Below are positions 59,220-64,000 of a stretch of 64,000 nt of DNA, in pieces; position 1 is the stretch's first letter, and the number at the start of each line of letters is the position of its first letter. This stretch comes from Polymyxa betae (lineage: Eukaryota; Endomyxa; Phytomyxea; Plasmodiophorida; Plasmodiophoridae), in assembly GCA_003693705.1 (NCBI GenBank), contig RBZT01000646.1:31228-95227 (forward strand), written 5' to 3'. Made by a program: the position numbers and the translations under genes. Under the pieces are notes generated by a model. The model was not told the DNA's origin and did not search any database. It saw nothing but the letters and a program-made list of their open reading frames with translations.

Positions 59220-59736
59220 CGATGATCGCCGCCCGGCGACTCTGTGCGGTCGTGCTGGTCCTGTCCCTGATCGGGGCCGCCGACCCGCCCCTACGGCGCA
59301 GCTGGCGCCACAACCGCTGAAGATTCGGCCCGCGTCCGGGGTTCCCGCCTGCATTGGTGCGCGAATCGCCCCGGGTGGGGTGGGGGGGGGGGGTCGTACT
59401 GGCCGCGCGCGCTCGCTGACGTGCGTTTCCTCCATAGGCAACCTGTACGTGTCGTACCATTGCAGGCGGGTGAATTGGGTGGCGATCTACGGGGTTCGCC
59501 TGCTCGTAGTTATGGTCCTGTGTAAAGTCAATCCGACCGCGCGAACGTTACTGGCCGCGGTCTGGTACTGGCTCTTAGAGCAGCCGCTCTGCCGGTCCTG
59601 GCTGATTCGATCGGGAGTAAAGTCACGACGCAGTCATCGACATGCGGATCTGCTTCTGTTCGCGTTTATGCAGATCTATATATGTTTGTTGGCGTTACTC
59701 ACCAGTAAGTTAAGGTCGCTACTGAATGGATCGTAA
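59220..59736 (+). pseudogene. Remnant of a signal-peptide/membrane protein gene
   Basis: A signal peptide (MIAARRLCAVVLVLSLIGAA) opens at 59221 but stops after 32 codons. About 90 nt further lies a run of 12 G, then a likely intron with acceptor TCCTCCATAG near 59439 and an open exon with hydrophobic segments (WVAIYGVRLLVVMVLC; LLLFAFMQIYICLLALL) to the TAA at 59734. The two halves do not share a frame. It may be a broken member of the same subtelomeric membrane-protein set, or the G run may hide a sequencing error, though the stop lies before it. Confidence 0.35.
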
Positions 59737-59739
59737 CGC

Positions 59740-61948
59740 CCGTCTCTCATTCTTCCGCGACTGGAAACGTTCGAGTCTCTGCAATAAATATCTCTTCCCA
59801 TATTCTCGTCTTCCGACCGGTCCTTGTTGCCGTGATCTTCGCCGTGCAGCCGATCGCTTACGGAGCTGTTAGACGATCTCGATAATGCTGCTGTGCAATC
59901 GCCGTTTCCACGCTGGTTTGAGTGGCACTGCTCGGTAGAGCTCTTTCTGCGGTCCGGATAATCGACCATCGTCTACGAAAGCTTGATATTCTGCTTTCTT
60001 TGGATTCTTCATGCAAAAGAGAGCGCTGATGGAAAAAACAGGCATTAATCCGCCCTTGGGCATTCCGCGGGATTATGATCGCCACGATTGATGTTTGCTG
60101 ATGACCGCGCAGGCGATATGGTGACAATCTACTATAGTCAATGTAGGACCTTAATAGGTATATTAAAGGGCAATAATTGATCAGGCTGTCGAATCCAGCC
60201 CCAAACGCGTCTAGCTAAATCCTCCTAATAGTCGAGCGCAAATAATGCTTTCTGCGTTTGGAAATTGCGCGCAACCCTAGGCAACAACTACTGAATCTGT
60301 TTGATAATTTCAAAACTTCAGACTTCTATGTATATCTCGGAGTTTCGTGTATGCCCATTTTGCACCGAGATTTGTTTAACGGATACTTCCCCATTCGGCA
60401 TGATAACGGCCGTGAAACGTTAGACACAGGCTACTCAGGCTTATTCATCTTACCCGTCGATTTACTACAACTTGGTCTAGGATTCTCGTTCGCAGAAATC
60501 TCTCAATACGTACTTTTTCGGTTTCGAAGCGGTTTCACATGATCGGCGACACACAGAGGTTTGGTAGGACTTCAGAGTTTGGGAAACCGCTCTTCTGCGA
60601 AATGCAACATACTGACCATGCTGATCAATTACATCTTTCCAGGCCTGAACTCATGAATGCCGAATAAATTCATCTTCAGGAATATTTCATCAAAAAAGTT
60701 TCCGAGCCAAACCCTGAAGAAAGGAATTTTTAGTCCGTGACAAGAATGAATATTAATATTTATCCCTTCTGAGGGATTTAGTTATCTGCGGAAGGGGGAG
60801 AACTTATTCATGTTTATTCTATATCCGAGTGGAGACGTTCGATGGCCAAAGTTGTCGGCTCACTTTCAGAAACAGATTCATTTCAAGATATCAACCCTTT
60901 ACACATGTTACTAATGGGGCGACTGAACTTCAAGTCAAGGTAGCGAGACGCACTCGGAGTTTTGGGTCGTTTCACCTACAATAAATGTGCATCGGTGCTT
61001 TCACGGCAATTGGAATATTAATTCTTTATTCCGGACTTATTGGCTTTCTTCTCATGTGATGAAGGAATAAGTTATTTACTAAGGCAGCTCAAGCGGAGTA
61101 ATTTTATTCCGCTGCAGACTGAGAGGAATAATAACATATTCCGGAAGCTGTTCCCATGAAATAAATAGTGTTTATCTATTTCGGCATCCCTGCAGTGAAT
61201 CTCAGACACATTGGAAAATATATGGGGCTCTTTTGGACTGGCGATTCTCTATAATTCTGTTTAATGATAAAATAAAAGCTGAATATTGTAAATATATTCT
61301 TACTCCCATGTTGGTCTCTAACCATTAGAACGTGACCTTCGCAAACGTCGAAAGAAGTCAAATTCGTTTCAAAATACTGGCAGTTAAAGATGGCTTGCTG
61401 TTCTGCCCTTATTGTAGATGCACAGCCGGATGAGGATCGGTGTTACTTCAGCGAAAATTCGTTCTTATATGCGATGCCGTAAAAGTCACAAGCTAGTCAC
61501 GGACCGCGGAACTACCCTGGAAGAATTACAGTTTGATAAAATTACCATTACGATTTTACAGCACTAACTCCAACGACTATCACGATTTAGTAGAAGTGCT
61601 ATAGCCCCAAACACGTATGGCTCCTGGAAAGACTGCAATAATCCCGTGAACTTCAGATCTTTCGGACTTGCGCAGCCTCATTCTTCTGTCGCATACAGTC
61701 CTGCGCCTGGTCAAGCTCACCTGTCCAGACCCAACCTGTCTATCTCCAGCCGTGACGGTCGTAGTGCGGTGGTCAGGGGTCCGAACTGTAAGCCGTCACG
61801 TTCACGGCGATGCACCCCCCCCCCCGTACGGATTGGTGCAGTGATTACCCTGATACTGAATAGCTCCAATATTGGTAGGTCTATGCTCAGATAACTGGTC
61901 AACAGTTAACTGCTTTCAGAGGCCGTTGGACCAGGCAACGCCTTCATG
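59740..61948. other. Gene-poor subtelomere-like DNA
   Basis: A minus-strand frame at 59869-60063 (MPKGGLMPVFSISALFCMKN) and a plus-strand frame at 60258-60542 are the best candidates; neither is recognisable. Around 60740-61160 are several GAATAA/TTATTC words and the inverted pair GCGGA...TCCGC near 61093-61112. A run of 11 C lies at 61815-61825. Confidence 0.3.
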
Positions 61949-61950
61949 TT

Positions 61951-62870
61951 GGGTCGCCAGAACGCGCAGTTTGCTTGTCAGGACACAGTTTCAGACGGAT
62001 GTAACATTACTCGGTAGGTCTTCGAATGATTCAAACCGTCATACTGACTCTTTACACATTCCATGAGCATCATGTTAATGGTCGCTATGGCATTATAAGA
62101 CTCGTGACGTCTATACCCTATTACGTTACAGGCCTGAAACCGGAATCGCCCTATATGCGCTATTCGAGGATCTTTTCTCATTGGCTGTTGATGTGCTGAT
62201 TCAAAAGTTACATGTATGCGATTATATTACGTTACAGTCATGACTGTAACAGGAATCGGCTCTGGTCGTCACAGCATGTCAAAATCGGGTTCGATATCAG
62301 GCCCTTTCCGAATGAGAAACCCGATGCACAGCATGTAAGACAGACAGATCGTATGAAGAGCGATCAGCTTGGGCAGGCCCACCTGCCTCGGTATCGTAGG
62401 CATGAGTGCCTTCGTTTAGAACAGCGCAACGAGACCGATCAGAGCCACAGCGGGGGCGTCACACATGAGCGCAATCAGGAAGGCCGCAAAAGCGAGCAAC
62501 GCCGGTCCATACGGACGAAACGCAGCACCATTTGCGGACACCGTCACCTCATTCAGCCTCACTGGGCAACATCAACCACCACGTTACAACAGTACCAGTG
62601 CTTCGTTACCGACCCGTGAACGCCGGAACAGATTTAGATGGCAGAATGGCCATCGATCCCAGCGACTCGTTATTGAGGACAGAGGCGGTGTTTTCGTCAT
62701 AACAGCTGGTCGCGATGATGCCGACGGCGAGTATGGCTGCGGCGATCAGCGCAGTGGTTCGGATTGCCATGAGATTGCTGGCGGAAATGGCCAATTGATC
62801 AAACGCCGAGAAATGTAACGATGACCGACAGTCACGCAGATTCCATCAGTCGATGGACCGAAATGATTCC
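61951..62870. repeat. Segmental duplication, copy B
   Basis: Begins GGGTCGCCAGAACGCGCAGT and parallels 56792-57723 throughout (for example TCCATGAGCATCATGTTAAT at 62061 and TACCCTATTACGTTACAGGC at 62113). It carries the broken paralog of the gene in copy A and ends in the long CT tract. Confidence 0.85.
62269..62770 (-). pseudogene. Small membrane-protein gene, copy with a nonsense codon
   Basis: Duplicate of the gene at 57119-57629, with the same two-exon layout and a good intron. The exon 1 product reads TTALIAAAILAVGIIATS. In exon 2 the frame is intact except for TAA at 62416-62418, where copy A has a Tyr codon; beyond it the frame stays open to the same terminal TGA (62269-62271). The upstream ATG used in copy A's longer form is ATT here. 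A single inactivating change with an otherwise open frame suggests recent loss, or a truncated product. Confidence 0.65.
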
Positions 62871-63112
62871 CTGTTCTGTCTCTCTTTCTCTCTTTGTCTC
62901 TCCCTTGTCTATCTATTTCTCTCTGTCTCTTCTCTTTCTCATTGTCTCGCTCTTGTCTCTCTTTCTCTTTCTCTCTTTCTCTCTCTTGTCTCTCTCTTGT
63001 CTCTCTATTTCTCTCTTTCTCTCTGGATCTCTTTCTCTCCCTCTTTCCCTCTGTCCCTCTTGTCTCTCTCTCTCTCTTTCTCTCTTTCTCTCTCTTGTCT
63101 CTCTCTCATTGA
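62870..63112. repeat. Long CT-rich tract
   Basis: About 240 bp of pyrimidine-rich sequence on the plus strand, built from CTCTCTTT and CTTGT units. All plus-strand open frames in it (Ser/Leu/Phe repeats) are composition artefacts. Confidence 0.92.
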
Positions 63113-63167
63113 TTTATTGAAAAAGTTTTTAATTCAAGGCTGCCGCTCTGGCCCGCACCAACACCGC
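63107..63167. repeat. 61-bp unit, first copy
   Basis: Begins CATTGATTTATTGAAAAAGT and ends CGCACCAACACCGC. It is identical to 63849-63909. Similarity also extends upstream into the CT-rich sequence (GGATCTCTTTCTCTCCCTCT in both). Confidence 0.92.
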
Positions 63168-63209
63168 ACTCAGGTCGAATGTAAAGGACTCCGACCGTCG
63201 CGTGGTAGT

Positions 63210-63600
63210 CTACAGGCGTAAGAGCCACTGCTTAGATTTAGTGGAAGGGAAACCGCCAGTGCTGAACGCCATAGCTGTAAAAGGGTCACGAAAACAATTG
63301 TGGTATTGAAGGCGTTTCTCCTTCTCTCGAAATGCAAGCAGGTATCCAAGCTGTCTTCTCGTCCACTCTGCCGTCGGTTCGCCTGGCTGTTTGATGATTG
63401 TCTTGATGCGCTCCAGGTACAAGGGTGCCAGGGGTGCCGCAAACGTAATGTCGATGACCCCTGCCCCGCCGTCTGTGGCCGCCGGTCCCTTCACTTGAAT
63501 GTCCCACGGCTTTTGGGATCGGAGCCCGGTGCATCAGCTGTGGGCTCGAGCGATGCCTTGGAGCCGAGCGCGGACACACGATCCGCCAGGATGTCACGAA
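63210..63600 (-). mobile_element. Retroelement C-terminal fragment (LINE-type ORF end)
   Basis: The minus-strand product reads KPWDIQVKGPAATDGGAGVI, DITFAAPLAPLYLERI, AFREKEKRLQYHNCF, then PFTAMAFSTGGF. The order D-IT..P, K.-rich helix, P....S.GGF resembles the extreme C-terminus of LINE-like reverse-transcriptase polyproteins. No reverse-transcriptase core lies upstream within the window, so only the 3' end is present, as expected of a 5'-truncated insertion. The call is by pattern only. Confidence 0.4.
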
Positions 63601-63721
63601 TCATGTTGTGCCTGGCGATTCGCGGTCCGGACGCTCTGCTCTGGCACCATTCTGCGTGTAAGAAGAACTCGGGTTCGTTACAGGATGAGCACGATCCGGA
63701 CGGCGCTGAAAAGAGAAGACG

Positions 63722-64000
63722 GAGTTTCTCTCTCTCTTTCTCTCTCTTGTCTCTCTATTTCTCTCTTTCTCTCTGGATCTCTTTCTCTCCCTCTTTCCCT
63801 CTGTCCCTCTTGTCTCTCTTTCTCTCTTTCTCTCTCTTGTCTCTCTCTCATTGATTTATTGAAAAAGTTTTTAATTCAAGGCTGCCGCTCTGGCCCGCAC
63901 CAACACCGCTCTCTTTCTCTTTCTCTTCCTCTTTGTCTCTCTTGTCTCTTTCTTTCTCTCAGTCTCTCTTGTCTCTTTTGTTATGAATCTACTGGGATAC
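63722..64000. repeat. CT-rich tract and second 61-bp unit copy at the right edge
   Basis: CT-rich sequence from about 63722, the second exact copy of the 61-bp unit at 63849-63909, then more CT-rich sequence to the window end. The arrangement implies a tandem array with period about 742 bp that includes the retroelement fragment and may continue beyond the window. Confidence 0.8.

Noticed and set aside
62821..63221. Plus-strand frames of about 100-120 codons rich in Ser, Leu and Phe
   Set aside because: They are translations of CT-rich microsatellite sequence.

Overview
The window is nuclear DNA of a small-genome eukaryote. Genes are packed, sit on both strands, and are cut by many short GT..AG introns, mostly 44-55 nt. 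Products include ribosomal protein eS25, eIF1A, a REEP/Yop1 ER-shaping protein, a HIG1 mitochondrial protein, an Nramp transporter, an SLC30-type zinc transporter, GDP-mannose 4,6-dehydratase and an F-BAR/RhoGAP protein. A CCDC112-type ciliary protein suggests a lineage that builds cilia or flagella. A membrane-anchored chitin deacetylase, TRP-like channels and a bacterial-type PEP synthase would fit a zoosporic fungus, a relative of fungi, or another flagellated protist. I cannot name the organism from sequence alone.

Layout 1-42.5 kb (gene-dense): partial 5'-nucleotidase-like gene (-), REEP/Yop1 (+), CCDC112 (+), chitin deacetylase (-), coiled-coil protein (-), GMD (+), zinc transporter (-), F-BAR/RhoGAP (-), Tse2-like ADP-ribosyltransferase-fold protein (-), triple-SPRY protein (-), methyltransferase-like protein (-), two TRP-like channel genes head to head (20.4-26.8 kb), PEP synthase (-), HIG1 (+), eS25 (+), eIF1A (+), a type I membrane protein (-), an unrecognised multi-exon gene (+), Nramp (+), a possible XRCC4-superfamily protein (+) and a GC-rich intronless gene (+).

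Layout 42.5-64 kb (gene-poor, repeat-rich): few confident genes, an assembly gap at 45508-45575, a tandem duplication, an inverted-repeat element, a complete hAT-like element with an 8-bp target duplication, a G/T-rich tract, a mitochondrial rubrerythrin-like gene, and then a subtelomere-like end. That end holds a roughly 1-kb segmental duplication carrying a small membrane-protein gene (one copy intact, one with a nonsense codon), long CT-rich tracts, a duplicated CT-rich unit and a retroelement C-terminal fragment.

Functional links: Nramp and the zinc transporter handle divalent metals, PEP synthase allows pyruvate to PEP conversion, HIG1 and the rubrerythrin-like protein point to mitochondrial respiration or oxygen handling, and chitin deacetylase plus GMD (GDP-fucose precursor) point to surface glycan work. 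Exon boundaries were worked out by hand from reading frame, splice dinucleotides and family pattern. Family names rest on motif recognition, not searches.
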